DNA of 64,000 nt, taken from positions 1 through 64,000 of the forward strand of contig JAGRJY010000053.1 in assembly GCA_020442465.1 (NCBI GenBank). The letters are read 5' to 3'. Of this stretch, positions 12,101 to 21,200 are shown piece by piece. Source of the stretch: Lysobacterales bacterium. Lineage in GTDB: Bacteria; Pseudomonadota; Gammaproteobacteria; Xanthomonadales; Xanthomonadaceae. The notes below the pieces were generated by a model. The model saw nothing but the letters and a program-made list of their open reading frames with translations. It searched no databases and was not told the origin of the DNA. Position 1 is the stretch's first letter, and each line of letters starts with the position of its first letter. A program made the translations under genes and the position numbers.

Positions 12101-15100
12101 CTTCCAGGGTGTCGATGCCGAGGCGCCTGAGTTGTCGGTGCTGACCCCGTCGGGCAACTCGCCGGTGCGCATGCCGACCATGCTCGCCCTCCGAGCGGCC
12201 GATCGACACAGCCGAATCGATCGGGTCGAGTATCGCGTCGACGGCGGAAGCTGGCGCTTGCTCGGCGAAACCGGCCTGCAGGGCTACGAGTCGAGCCTGT
12301 CCGGCCTTGCCGAGGGTGAGCATCACCTTGCCGTGCGTGCGGTCGACATCTGGGCCAACGAAGCGCGCATCGACGACCATCGCTTCGTGGTCGATCTCAC
12401 GCCACCGCAGATTCTGATCGACGGGGTGGAAGACGGAGGTCTGTACAACCACAGCGTGGCGGCTTCGATCCAGATTGTCGATGCGCATGCCGATGGCTAT
12501 CTCGCGTGGCTGAATGGTGTGCCCTACGCGGGAGGTACGGACATCACCCTTGAAGGTGTGCAGCATCTCCGCGTGATGGCCGTGGATCTCGCCGGTCATC
12601 GCAGCGAGCGGGTGCTCGAATTCTCGATCGACCTGACCGCGCCGCCGCTGCAGATCGTGGATCCCGCTGGCGACGACAGCACGCATCGCTCGCAGATCGA
12701 CGTATTGACGCAAACCGAACCGGGCGCCACCGTGCATCTCGCATCGGGCGCGCAACAGCGTGACGTGATCGCCGATGCCGGCGGACAGGCCTTCTTCACT
12801 GGGGTGGCTTTGGCGCTCGGCAGCAACCTCATCGAAGTGCAGGCCACCGATGCGGCCGGCAACGATTCGCCGGTGCACACCCGGACCATTGAGCGCCTGC
12901 CGCTTTCCGGCGTGCTCAGCGGCAGCGTGCTGCCCACCGTGACCTCATTGGGTCGGGGCAGTCCGCTCGACGTCATGCTTCGCATCGAGAACGGCACCGA
13001 GACCGGCTATGCGTCGCTGCCATGGCGCTTGCGCGCGCTCGCGCCCGGCGACCAGTTGGTGTTCGAAGAATCTTCGGTGGTCGCCGTCGCGACGGCGGAA
13101 ACCGCGGAGATCTCCCGTCAGCTCGACAGCACGACCTGGCCGTGGGGGCCGGTGACCCTGGTGCTGGACATCGATGAGGGCTCAGGTTGGCAGCAGCTGG
13201 ACAGCGCGATCGTCGAAGTGCTCGACGTCGTGGCGCCCAGCGTCTCCTGGCTGGAACCCTCAGCCACCAGCATCCAGCCGCAGCCGACCACGATGCGTGC
13301 CTCGGCTGAGGACGACCGGGGCGTGACTGCAGTGGAATACCGTGTCGACGGCGGTGGCTGGATGGCCATGGGCTCCGTCGGCGGCAACGCGTACGAGGCG
13401 TCGGCGATCCTCGCCGAGGGTCTGCGCGTGCTTGACCTTCGCGCGCGCGACGCGGCCGACAACCGCAGCCCGATCGCGAGCCTGCAATTCGTCGTCGACG
13501 GCACGCCACCGCAGATTGCATTTGCCGGCGTGGAAGAAGGAGCGACAGTGGCCACTCCGGTCGCCGTGACCGCTGAGGTTACCGATGCCCATCCCGGCTC
13601 CCTGCAGCTGACGCTCGACGGCCAGCCCTATGCTGCGGGCAGCGCGATTGCGGGCGAAGGGGCACACACGGTCCAGGCGCTAGCGATCGACGCGGCGGGC
13701 AACCAGGCCGAGCGCAGCCTGACCTTCACCATCGACACGACCGCGCCCTCCGTGGCACTGGTGCAACCGGAGGATGGTTCAATCGTCGCCCAAAACAGCG
13801 TGCTGGTGCTGGTCCACACGGAGGCGTCTGCGTTCGTGCACGTGACAGCAGGCGGATTCGATGCGCAGACCCAGGCCGATGCGGTGGGCAACGTGGCCTT
13901 GCCCGACGTGCCGCTCGCACTCGGCGAAAACCTCATCGTGGCGACCGCGCGCGATGCGGTCGGCAATACCAGTGCGCCCGTGCAGGTGCACGTGTTCCGC
14001 TCCGACGTCGGTGAGCTGGGCTTGCTGGGCAACATCACCACTGATCCCGCCTTGATCGTCGAAGGCAGCGCATTCGACCTGGTCTACGTGGTCGAGGAAC
14101 ACGCGGGTCTCGCCCGGTCTGGTCTGCAGCTGCGACTCACCGTTCGCCCGACGGGTTCCATGGACGCGCTGATTACCCGGGACGCACAGACTGATCTGGC
14201 CGCCGATGCCTCATTCGAGCGGCGTGAGACCGTCGGCGCGCAAGCGCTCACGCTGGGCCAGTACATTGCCGAGCTTCAGGTGCTTGATGAGGGCGTCTGG
14301 GCAGTGCTTGCCGGTCAGGCGTTCTCGGTGGTCGATGGTGCGGCTCCGGTGGTCAGTATTCTCGGTCCGCCCGACGGCAGCGTGCACGCCACGAACGTTA
14401 CGTTGCGTGCTTCGGTCGTTGATCAGAGCGCCCTGGAGTCGGTACAGGCCCGCGCCGATGGAGGCCCCTGGATCAGCATGGCAGCAGATGCTGGCGCCTG
14501 GATGGCTTCGCTTGCGCTGCCGCGTGAGGGCGACATGCAGCTCGAAGTACGCGCCCGCGACGTGCTCGGCAACCAGAGCGCACCGGTCGCGGTGAGCATC
14601 CGCTCGGATCAGTCCGCGCCGTCGATCAACATTGCCGGCGTGGTGGACGGGCAGCGCTCCCGCGATCCGGTCACGCCGGTGATCGAAGTCACCGACGCCT
14701 CGCCCACATCGGTGACCGCGACGCTGAACGGCGCGCCGTTTGCCTCCGGCACCACGGTGGCGGAGGAAGGGGGGTACCTGTTGGCGGTAGAGGCGGTCGA
14801 CAGCGTCGGCTGGAGCAGCCAGGCAAACGTCGCGTTCACCATCGACCGCACCGCGCCGACGCTGAGCGTGTCGCACCCGGTCTCCGGCAGCACGGTGCTC
14901 AGCGGTCAGCTCGACGTGCTCGGCCAGACCGAGCCCTTCGCGCGGGTCGAGCTGGAGCTGGGAGCGACGACGCGCGCCGTTGTGGCCGATGCCAGCGGCG
15001 CGTTCGCGTTCGCGTCGGTCCAGCTGGGCGCTGGCAGCAATACGCTGCGCCTGCGGGCGCTGGACGATCTCGACAACGCGAGTGCGTGGCTGACGCTCGA

Positions 15101-15233
15101 CGTGGTGTGGGCGCAGGCCCTGCCACCGGCGCGTGAGATTCCGCTGCTCGGACCGTGGGCATTGCTGTTTGGGGCGCTGGGTTTTGTCTTGCTGGCAGGA
15201 ACGCGCATGCATGCAGGGAGGAAGCGCGCATGA
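90..15233 (+). CDS. Giant multidomain surface protein (CARDB, FlgD-like, Ig-like, FN3, propeller and discoidin-like domains) with C-terminal IPTL-CTERM-like anchor; 5' end probably truncated
   Basis: The ORF encodes 5,047 residues that look like an extracellular fibre or adhesin. Order seen: CARDB-like domain (about 14-132); FlgD-type Ig domain with an SPNGDG motif (about 143-220); a propeller-like stretch (about 230-790) holding a CxxCH at 581-585; further FlgD-type domains (about 877 and 1804); many Ig and FN3 modules; a discoidin-like domain (about 2804-2931); a second propeller-like stretch (about 3214-3511); a second CARDB (about 3556-3678); then a 370-residue super-repeat from residue 4012. 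The end (5017-5047) is IPLLGPW, a hydrophobic helix and a basic tail, an IPTL-CTERM-like sorting signal. There is no signal peptide: the ATG at 90 lies inside a putative IS terminal repeat and the protein opens almost directly into a domain, so the true N-terminus is probably lost or off-window. Its stop overlaps the RHS start (ATGA). Confidence 0.75.
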   Translation: MSRDGQFWMSANTALGLPDLAVSLASIGLTPSAPAPGLPTHAAVVVANVGEQASDQVPVRLYELSNGERAEVPGVVTVPVLQPGETFLAEWDWTFGLIDGAQAVSVEVDRDNALREFDEHNNEATLLIDVQSGDAFVTEPYFSPNGDGVRDRTRAVFADGAGVLRIVIANHAGRIVRALPVEAMGSGAVGAVWDGRGDDGRIQPDARYSVSAESDGASPRGLLFVTLDTDRTSALEAVQTSDGVYRQLPTGTTWRVGADGTSADGFAFTQAGRFGNDFAELPGVYKTDLLLGGRDVVVSAGWLEAYALSEGLVELLPNAVYPLPDGRLLLEMVEIGGDNGVRYFTHRADEVDRPQWVASIPFRPSVDLMGVLDDGRVWFSEFFANHGILLLDLEAGTVLEAPLDGLDVDHVNGLEQTASGWLVHGEAESFFQSVNVTEAPRPLLDFVESGARLVEPPHALPGSDRVLFHLERSTCDAQSALEYVQLTDVVSGQTQRLHSWPPADLATQVCQSADSAPVQKLRTFWLEQERVAVVVDHAERTLARFASGGALQSLVGLPDSLRRGPYANGSEAHPGERRPVCGACHQADGGGAEAELEDEWSLWRRQGAGNQPHLFDPSRDLLYATVSESFSATDLRKASGSGNSGGARDYLEVSAEGEVVRLGGSTTIALENAEDNLAYPFANEYLPPDAWPQLIQSSGARLRTDTRVEIPATGRLTAPWLQASLDLFDIPMPTPSPSGARLLYQTKKIQGHAFEPRTGRTYASFSTLERLTSKLQARSDGRAITLSGLATDRNFQHFSIDWAALPTPDVWQSLVPPSAYPVRFDEFLTWSPPAAGAYLFRLTVVDRAGNRSESFSTADSLASAALANLRQDFRAISPNGDGVQDATTLSFTVLRATAERIEVRDLAGRLFRTVDLLFGGADLGPQQWTWDGRDDGGARVPDGRYRIELVSGFALRVDVDTQAPGVEALLTGADDLYDGRDLRRAVSAPLLGLGPIIDFRIEEVFAGERHTPSWTFESAPVDAEAWQAFEPWRIHEYVESFDQALLSAEQYRGRRFRLVAEDAAGNRTVRSAGSSAPALLFLHAGKNRAQLPDIQPPPRGRGDDAPLYQASTSANGALTPTVVAPSADQQLYALDLAGDVESLTVDTWQSGPGGSGWVAAVSSGPTALSVEDGAQLPQFASGMVAVPFDFSGRPPREQVTMRLRGQYAGGIEEVSNAMTLQIGGVDLSCSFLDEQGQQTRLYDFVVDALLEPPVRSLAIEVERVAACEGSSCPPPILRFPNLNLDGDAPEFGMPPVAVLRAQLGLGPLDAVRFRATADDATGRRVPSSWNNCQSERVSAGVLTMVPVIAPTCEAVPTGAVQARMGLAPVPGYEYRLRIASSVLGAPQFIAVSPDAGASASSPSAVALDTTAWPEGEYSAAIEERSGSGAWLPVQGATDGFFVDRTPPEVELETPLPGDRICAIDWDREMWAWIDDAHPVGYRFEQVGSPEPQGCEGIEATDLQADGCDIPAVTGAVRRFSLQPPVEAHGYYRDSLDGVNVLDLRLRAFDWSGAQVCAVAPVQIDGVVELEQRAPSSPLLPASGRVGIRPGSGGTWNAGRWQWLAREQISWSVTLHDLIPAQGTAPARVDPTALATLVTDQAALGEFDFTWDGFSGGAPVEDGSYALRFTAEDDCGNRRVVDRFVDIDATPPDLSLLSPEQGATLRAVTVPVVGTVEDAHIMRFDVAVSLSGAGGPWVSLASGTRNLSVPTVLTQWAPGSATGAAWLQLSARDELGNLGEAIHQVTLIEPSALFLSASMDPLLFSPNADARSDETRARFEMSTSALLDAAVLSSSGTRVRTLEAARSLSAGNHQIIWDGRDDGGTVVADGAYRIELDAVEADNPGNVDRVVLQSEVDATPPQILIVQPNDGYARCDESALVQVSDEHLDFFEARIEAGGVAPVVISGRGTGTFEVADFEGRSESEYALSVIARDLAGTDAESEQRFTLDCTAPEASLLLENLTLRSRAGESVVVGGLARDDHFLRYRVELSSEDDPDVVETLIDSSQPADDGELLVWTPEQADGEYRLRLVVEDLAGNVSTDEQYVTLDGTPPTAEIALPLDGQQITPRFELRGTALDDHFDAFRIEAATPAQSQQDQWSVLFRGYDEADDALLGVVDLPLDGEFDLRLVVSDAAGNESTDQVRVSIDTLPPAAPALQGVLLDAQTARLTWQVSSSDTTGVRLYRNGAPWADVLLPALQLNDTQVPEGTQRYHAVAFDQAGNLSASSNVVELSLDRTPPEVRLLSAPGERIRGAFAVRGTARGQNGDLAEWTLHRALGVGALELVRRSDDEIAAGVMAQLDTTTLANETPIRLRLAAVDAHGNTSATEVTVVADNAPPAAPTGLVALEQPTGVRLDWDPNTEADLHGYLLYRGGSLIGAGGSLPADLRSVALRDNFHLDISAPDGPLTYRVYAIDQAGNLSTASNAADIDRDAGPPHLTLLRPQPGEVFDDALELLALSDDRDIAQVEFTYRAAGESVWQTLGPAVTTAPWRSTFAPGALPFATYELRAVATDVGGQVDPDPPVVEVVYADQTPPAPPTGTLARAEGADVRVNWLASPDVDVVSYRVERVGAGGGWWPLQTVAATIGEVVDAGRPLGEHRYRVLALDRAGNASEPSAADVAHVFALTLTQPYTPTSADTTSVIGQAGARGGRIDYRVQGAGLDQTGSLAQVGEQAPFTIDGLPLAVGLNRVSATAEDIEGNRSIEASVQLRRAEIPLPPASLDGILIGHAVDLNWPASVSSDIVGYRVYRNEQPVLPDADIGQPLQASTPDGDEPSLVDDDLQTGWSSDASGATARLPVGSSVVLAWDVPELVSGLRIDFTDASLSARAWRLFAWNDEFGWVELAARDARSAAAERLRLDVAYPTRRLRLDLLEAQAPGAIVEIAELMPQRRSFETALSAHDDVGDGVHRYQVSALNAYGIEGARSAIFLIEVGDTDPPPPVTLSGVLNGDSVTLDWTESAVPDLRGYVVLRDDVSVATVDAAQPRSFVDTGLPNGHFVYTVQAEDQAFNRSAPSNPVAFDVAVEGPGQPLLQSVEQVDDGTLDIRWQAGPGPVPVSYRLFVAAAENDPAQPYVRLLDLGVAAYLHAGLAPGSYWYRVQAFDARGNASALSAPLGGVVDDLSAPLRPEILEPVPSGGYLSTTDASQTICGVTSPGVPVRIERNGVVVATTMSASALPPRPLAFATGADVALSYDANGLLVLRSGLGGTESSVWYDSNGAVLHQANLGAQPRMLRTSTDWTHFALFGAGEIGRFWYGSDHITSFGSFADVVDMAVSSDGFRLLILQRDAGGDHLKHVYRVGGIPTWEDIALPVGVSVRAGSLSWRSWRDEALFADESGLVYRYDADAQSVEPVGEGAVLSGPWASPEEDGWFVVDQAGRVLYQPDVGESTEVWLSDGRAPLSLAWSADGFQLAAAYADGIEIRDATTATLSMRIEYAPLPADRSYRLDWGHPQFLLLTANVEAQPALLVEVTGRFCAPDIAMLEGDNEIVAIAGQDGAAQSEPSDPIVIDYAQSGSAGPDGDFELWADDVLYFPAAPRLGETRLAFVPVYYDVEFGSLNFTGDLVRGTLTLPDGTQRGLRQAGSYLLQGSGQINLPMDLGVMDQLGTYVLELSADPDDRFGEWDESNNHFSVAFVVDDLVRPQLTLRPFHALAPPGGVLDGELELFNPGPVLNGRIEIDIAGEDGVALASLLDRAVQTVAAGQRRSWTWSYTVPAQLLGGAYTVRARLFGADDQQVAEARQMVSVSHASQFRLDLQPARTHAVLGEPLPVQVEVEYEQGNQVFSSGTIRLLAQRPDGSVRTLWQGSTGVLLPGYVLRRDVVWLPADQQAGWSDLRLEFVAGDVAEQTTREVELTVSGQLPVLRGSVELVPGAQWQLGQPASLAVRIENASTVPIVGASYRLRVLADGESAAILDELAPLTLGVASTFEFDRALSDLPQRTRAHVARLEARLADDPAGTWRRLASLSFQGVDAEAPELSVLTPSGNSPVRMPTMLALRAADRHSRIDRVEYRVDGGSWRLLGETGLQGYESSLSGLAEGEHHLAVRAVDIWANEARIDDHRFVVDLTPPQILIDGVEDGGLYNHSVAASIQIVDAHADGYLAWLNGVPYAGGTDITLEGVQHLRVMAVDLAGHRSERVLEFSIDLTAPPLQIVDPAGDDSTHRSQIDVLTQTEPGATVHLASGAQQRDVIADAGGQAFFTGVALALGSNLIEVQATDAAGNDSPVHTRTIERLPLSGVLSGSVLPTVTSLGRGSPLDVMLRIENGTETGYASLPWRLRALAPGDQLVFEESSVVAVATAETAEISRQLDSTTWPWGPVTLVLDIDEGSGWQQLDSAIVEVLDVVAPSVSWLEPSATSIQPQPTTMRASAEDDRGVTAVEYRVDGGGWMAMGSVGGNAYEASAILAEGLRVLDLRARDAADNRSPIASLQFVVDGTPPQIAFAGVEEGATVATPVAVTAEVTDAHPGSLQLTLDGQPYAAGSAIAGEGAHTVQALAIDAAGNQAERSLTFTIDTTAPSVALVQPEDGSIVAQNSVLVLVHTEASAFVHVTAGGFDAQTQADAVGNVALPDVPLALGENLIVATARDAVGNTSAPVQVHVFRSDVGELGLLGNITTDPALIVEGSAFDLVYVVEEHAGLARSGLQLRLTVRPTGSMDALITRDAQTDLAADASFERRETVGAQALTLGQYIAELQVLDEGVWAVLAGQAFSVVDGAAPVVSILGPPDGSVHATNVTLRASVVDQSALESVQARADGGPWISMAADAGAWMASLALPREGDMQLEVRARDVLGNQSAPVAVSIRSDQSAPSINIAGVVDGQRSRDPVTPVIEVTDASPTSVTATLNGAPFASGTTVAEEGGYLLAVEAVDSVGWSSQANVAFTIDRTAPTLSVSHPVSGSTVLSGQLDVLGQTEPFARVELELGATTRAVVADASGAFAFASVQLGAGSNTLRLRALDDLDNASAWLTLDVVWAQALPPAREIPLLGPWALLFGALGFVLLAGTRMHAGRKRA
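12123..15110 (+). repeat. 370-residue super-repeat: two full copies and a partial third, within the giant surface protein
   Basis: The boundary motif (D/G)-x-x-AP-x(2)-S/V-x-L occurs at 12123, 13233 and 14343, exactly 1,110 bases (370 codons) apart each time. Each copy contains in order an Ig-like domain with VEYRVDGG or a variant of it, a second with PPQI-x-x-x-GVE-x-G or similar, a third with a TEPGA-like strand and a GSN/GEN-LI motif, and, in the first two copies, a CARDB-like module. The third copy stops before the CARDB-like module and runs into the membrane anchor. Exact spacing with diverged sequence suggests old segmental duplication under length constraint. Confidence 0.75.
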
Positions 15234-18200
15234 GCGTCGCGCGAGCCATCACGCAAACTGCTTATTGGCTGCGCCGACTGAGTCTGCTGTCGCTTGCAGC
15301 CTTCGCCGGCGTGGCGGCGGCGGAGGTGCCCGCAAACCCGGGTGCAGAGCCTCTGCTCGAACTACTCCTGCGCGGCGAGCGCGCCGGGGCGCTCGTGGCG
15401 ACCCTTCAGGACGGCGAGACCAAGCGTGCAGTCGAGCGGGCGACGCCTTCTGTTTCCGGTGCACTGGATCGAGCCGCGTCGGTCGCGAGAGCACTGCGCG
15501 ACGAGCTCGACGCACCGCAGCCAGACCAGGCACGTGTCCAGTCGCTGCTTGGGCAACTCCAGGCGGTGGACCTGCTTGTTCAAAATGAGTTCGACAGTCT
15601 GGCGTCGGGCTCGAAGTTCCGCGGTGCGAGCATTCCGCCCGAGCGCATCGAGCTGGCCCGGCAGCGGTGGCAGCGGTCCTTGGATGCCATGAGGTCCGAA
15701 CTGAGCCTGGCCCTCGCGGCCGAGGCGTCCGCGCGTTCGGCCGCTCTCCGGGCCACGGCCAAGCGGCTCGATGCGCTGATTGAACGCACACCGCAACCCG
15801 TGTTTGGCGGCGGGCTGCCGCTGCAACGCCCGCGGCTTGTGCCGCGTTTGCCCCTCGGCGAGCCATTCATCGCGCCCAGCTACGCCTCGGGCGGCGTCGA
15901 AGTCGACCCGCTGCCCGAGGATCTGCTCGACGCCGACGAGGCGACCGCCACGCCCGCCATCCGGGCGAAGGCACAATCGCTCGGCTACGACCACGTGGCG
16001 ATCTTCGACTTCGTGCGCAGCCAGGTGCGCATGCAGTGGTATGCCGGCGCGCAGAAGTCCGCCGATGAGACCTTGCGCACGCTGGCGGGCAACGACATCG
16101 ACCAGGCCAGCCTGCTGATCGCGCTGCTGCGGGCATCGTCAGCACCGGCGCGTTACGTGCGCGGCGTGGTGGAACTGCCTGCTGCGCATCTTGCCGAGCA
16201 GATCGGTGTCAGCGAGCTCCGCGTCGGCGCTGCGCTGGCCGGCGCAGGCGTCGCGCATCAACCCATCGTCTCCCAGGGTCAGGTCGCCGGTTATCGCGTC
16301 GAGCACACCTGGGTCACGGCGTTCGTGCCCTACGGCAACTACCGGGGCAGTCACGCCGATACCAGCGAGCGCAGCTGGATTCCGCTGATGCCGGCGCTGA
16401 AAGCGGCTCGATTCGCGCCAGCGCAACCGGTGCTCGATCCCGCTGCGCTGTCGGTGCCGCTGTGGATCGAGTCCTATCTGCAACAGGGCACGGACACCTT
16501 GCCCTGGTCGGCATTGCGCACCGAGTTGGCCGTGCGCCTTGCGCAGCGCAACCCACCGGTCGAGCTGTCCGATCTGCTGGCGGTGCACCGACCCGACGCC
16601 GAACCGCTCGAGCTGCTGCCCGCCAGCGCGCCCTACGAAGTGACTGCGACGGTGTATGAGTCGGCGCGGCTGTTCGGCGACGATCGTCAGCGCCTGCAGT
16701 TGGTGCTGCGCAACGGGGCAGAGGCGAGTGCAGCGATCGCGCTGGAGGCCGAATGGCCGATCTCCGAACTGGCGAATCGGCGCGTCGGCATCGGTTACAC
16801 GCCTGCCACGGTCGAGGACCAGCATCTCGCCAACGCGTACGGCGGGCTCGATCAGGTACCCGCTTATCTGATTCGCGTGCGGCCCACCGTGTGGATCGGC
16901 GGACTGCCGGCACAGGCGGGCGAGGGCATCGCCGAACCGGGCAGCGTGCAGCGACTCGAGCTGCGCGTCGTCGGTCCCGCCGGCGAGGTGGATGCGGTGC
17001 AGTATCTTCGCGCCGGCGCGCTGGCCGGTCTTGCCATCGATCCGCAGGGTGATCTACCCGGCGTGGATCCTGTCGCCGATGCACCCATCAGCGAACCGCG
17101 CGCGTCGCGTCTGCTTTCGGGCCTGGCGCGCACCTACCTTGCCGGCTGGGATGCCGCTGCCCAAGACAGCGCAGCCACCCTCGGTGTCAGCGTGCTCCGG
17201 CCGTTGCCCGCGTTGACCTTGGCGCTGGCGCAGTATCGCTTCGATGAAGTATTCGGCCTGGCGCAGGCCATGCAGTTCGAGGGCGTGGCGCTCGATGCCC
17301 TGCTGCATCCGATCGAGCCGATCACTCATCGCGGTAACAGCGACGATGAAGCCGACTGGCTCGATGCGATGGCGCTGCATGGTAGTGCCCTCGAAGCCGA
17401 GGTCTTCGCCAGCGAATGGGGTGTGGATGCCACGTCGGCCGATGGACTGCTGCGTCGCGCAGTGCAGCAGAGCGTGCCGTGGATCGAACTCAGTTTCGGC
17501 GATGACGCGGCCGCACCGCTTGCCGCCCACGACGTCGCGGTGCGCGAACACGTGCAGGGCTGGCTCGATCGTGGCATGGACGTGACGATCCCGCGCGATC
17601 CACTGGCTATCGATGCGTGGACTGGAAGCGGCTGGCGGGTGCGCAACCCGGCTACCGCCGAGACAGGCTGGTTCCTCTCGGGCCGTTACGCCGGCGGCGC
17701 GACCACCATTTTGCCCAGCGCATGGTACATCCAGGACATCGCCGAGGCCTTCCGCAACCCCTACGGGGCCGAGCCCAACGAGAACCCACTCGCAGGCGTG
17801 CTGGTCCAGCTCGATGCCTCAGCCCAGCAGCAGCGCGGCGTGGCGGGCGAGCTGCTGCCGCAGAGCCTGATCGCCTACGTCACCGATGAGATCGGCAGGC
17901 CGGTCAAGAACGCGGTCGTGACCTTCGTGGTCGAGCAGGGCACCGGGCAGCTCGAAGCCGAGGGTTCGAGCGGCCTCACCGTCACCGCTCGCACCGACGC
18001 ACGCGGTGTCGCGCGTGCGCAGTTCCGCTCACCCGAGCACATGCAGGGCACGGGCATCTGGGTGCAGGAGACTGATCAGACTCATCCGCAGTGGATGGCC
18101 GCGAATGCGATCGGATTGTCGGTCGCCACGGCGGGTGGCCCACTGTATCCGGAGCGTCCCTACATCGCCTACACGCGACCCGCGGCCCCGGCCGAGGTTC

Positions 18201-21200
18201 GACTCACCCAACACAACAACCACATTCGCCTGGTGCCCGGATTGGGTACGCGGGAAATTCGAGTTGCGGTGGTTGATGCCTACGACAACGAGATATCCAA
18301 CGCCGAGGTCGCGCTCGATGCGAGCGACGACTTCAGTGGTCTCCAGTGCCAGGCGCCCGGACTTGGTCAGGCGCCCCCAAGCGTGCTCTTCGAACTGGGC
18401 GATGTGTGCCCGGTCGATCGCCCCCACGATGCCGGATGCGGGCAGCCAAGTCTGACGGTGCTGACGCGCTTTGGCGGCACGCGCGTGCATCTCGCCGCAG
18501 CGCCGGTCTTGTCGGCCAGCATCACCGTGCATGCAGAGACCGCCACGGGTGAGGGTGGTTCGGGCTCCAACGAAACATCCGTAGTGTTCACCACCATGCA
18601 GCGCGGCTCCGGAGACCAGCCCGGCGAGCCCTGCGAGCCCGTCGACTGGTTCGGGTTAGTGCAGTGGTACTACCCGCATTGGGGCGACGAGGCAGTTGCC
18701 CTGGCGGTCAACAACGGCACGGGCTTTTTCGAAATCACGCCCGAGTCCATGGAAGCCGCCGCACCGGGCACGCGGTTCCCGCTGTCGCGCAAGGTGGCCT
18801 TGGCGCAAGGCAATGACCAGGGTGTGATCAACTGGTCCGGCCTGCAGGCGCCTGCGATCGAGTCGATTTCCCTGCAGGGGGCCACGGCGCAGCTCGATGG
18901 CGGCGTGGCCGGTGGCGCGCAATACAGCATGACTGCGGGTGATGCGCCAGCGAGGGTCACTGGCGAAATCATCGTGCTGCCGCCGGGTCAACCGCGCTGG
19001 TTCGTCGACGTGCCGACCGCCGCGGTGCTCGAGGTCGAGCCTTCGATCGTCCTGCCCGAGCGCATCCAGTTGACGCCCTTGGGGCTGACCTCCCACCCCA
19101 TCGCATTGGGGGCATCCTGGAATCCCTCCGACTATCTGTCGCGTTCGGCGCTGGTGGAGCTGCTCGCCGACGACACAGCGCGCACCAGCTGCACCGTCGC
19201 GTTAAGTCGCTCGCCGGCCGGCTGCGAATTTCCGCGCAGTCTGTCGCTGCCGCAGGGACCGACCTACACCCTGCGGACTACGCTCAATCCCGGCACGCCC
19301 TTCGAGCTGCAGTCCGAGCCGATTCCGGCACCGATCCAGCGTGGCCTCATTGGCGGCATCGTGGCAGACGATGGTGAGACGCCGCTGTCCGAGTTGACCA
19401 TCCTCGGTTCTGCGCCGAAAAAGATCGAGGTCGACTACGTCGAGGACCCGATCAACGCCTATCGCTGCGACAGCGTCACCCGGTTCGCATTCGTGGTGGG
19501 TCAGGATGCCGAGGTCGACTTGACCATCCTGAATCTCGATTCGGATCGTCAGGTCAGTGGCGTCGCCATGCCCGTGGTCCAAGGGCAGCAGCTGTCCGAA
19601 GGAGTGCACGCGGCGAGCCTTTCGTCCGCAGACCTCGCGGAGGGCGCCTATCTCTACGAGCTGAGAATGCGTGCCGCAGACGGAGCAGAAGATGTCCTCC
19701 GCGGCGATTTGAATGTCGGTCGCATCGGCCAAGGCTCGCTGCCGCTTGCGCATGCCTTCGTGAAGGGCGTCGACCTGCACGATGGCGGCGCCGTGATCAG
19801 CGTCGAGGACGCCGCGATCGACGGACGCGGCCCGGGGCTGCGCTTCACTCGCACCTATGCCAGCCATCAGGGCGATCAGGAAACCCTCCTGGGCCGCGGC
19901 TGGTCGAGCAGTCTCGATTCGCACATTGAAGGCGATCGATGCGGTCAGCGCACGGTGACTGGTTCGGTGGGGCAGGGTCAGCGCTTCCGGCCCGTCGGCG
20001 CGAACGCGGACGGCGACTTCGTCTTCGCGCCGATGCACGGTTACCACGGCTCGCTGCTCCGGCGGGCCTCGGGCGGCTACGACTTCTACTCCAAGGATGG
20101 CACCCGCCATCACTTCGACGGCCTCGGCACGCGGCTGCAGTTCATCGAGGATCCCAACGGCAATCGTGTCGACTACACCTACAGCTTCGTCGGCAACCAG
20201 TACGCCGTGTCGCGGATTAGCGACGCGGCAGGGCGCAGCCTGCAGTTCATCTACAAGGACGTCGTCCTCTCCGAAACCACCATCGCCGGTGCGCCCTTCG
20301 TCGACACCAAGAAGCTGCTTGCCGAGGTTGTCGGGCCGCTGGGCCTGCGCATCTGCTACGGTTACGACGCCGATGCGAACCTAGCCTCGGTGCAGCGCCT
20401 CGCCTCGGGGACATGCCCGAGCGTCGATCCGAACCAGTCGCCGCCGGTGCTGGCGACGGACGACCGCTACGCTTACGAGAACTTCGGCTACGGCACGGTG
20501 ATCCCCTCGCAGGGCGATCCCCGCCTGATCCGGCTCGGCTGGCGACTCACCGAGGCCACCAACGCGCTGAGCCAGGACGTCCGCGCCTACGAGCTCCAAG
20601 AACATCGCGTCAAGCTCGGCGGTAGCGGCGACTTCCCCGACGACTACCCGCAGATCCGCGCGGTCGGCATCACCGAGCCGGATGGTGGCGAAACACACTT
20701 CACCTACCTGGGCGTGCGCTACGCGGAAGCGGGCAGCACCATCGTGCGCGACGCGCGCGGCTTCGATACCACCTACGAGCTCAACGGCTATGGCGCGGCC
20801 GAGGTGGTCACCGACCCGGCTGGCACCACCCGCACCACCTGGGACTTCACCGCCCTGCAGCCCGCCAGCGTCACCGACGCCCTGGGTACGGTCACCAGCT
20901 ATCAGTACGACGAGCACGGCAACAAGACCTCGGAGCAGGTCGTGCATGCCCACGGCACCCTGCAGCGCAGTTGGAGCTACTTCGCCCCGTCGGTGTTCGA
21001 CGTGCCGATCAAGCACCGCGTGCGTACCTTCACCGATGCGCGCGGTATCGACACCGACTATTCGTGGGACGCGCGCGGCAACGCCCTGGGCATGACGCGT
21101 GGCACCATCACCGAGACGTACCAGGTCAACGACGCCGGCGACCGCGTCCTGCGCACCGACGGGAACGAGTTCGATACCCATTACAGCTACGACGGGTTCG

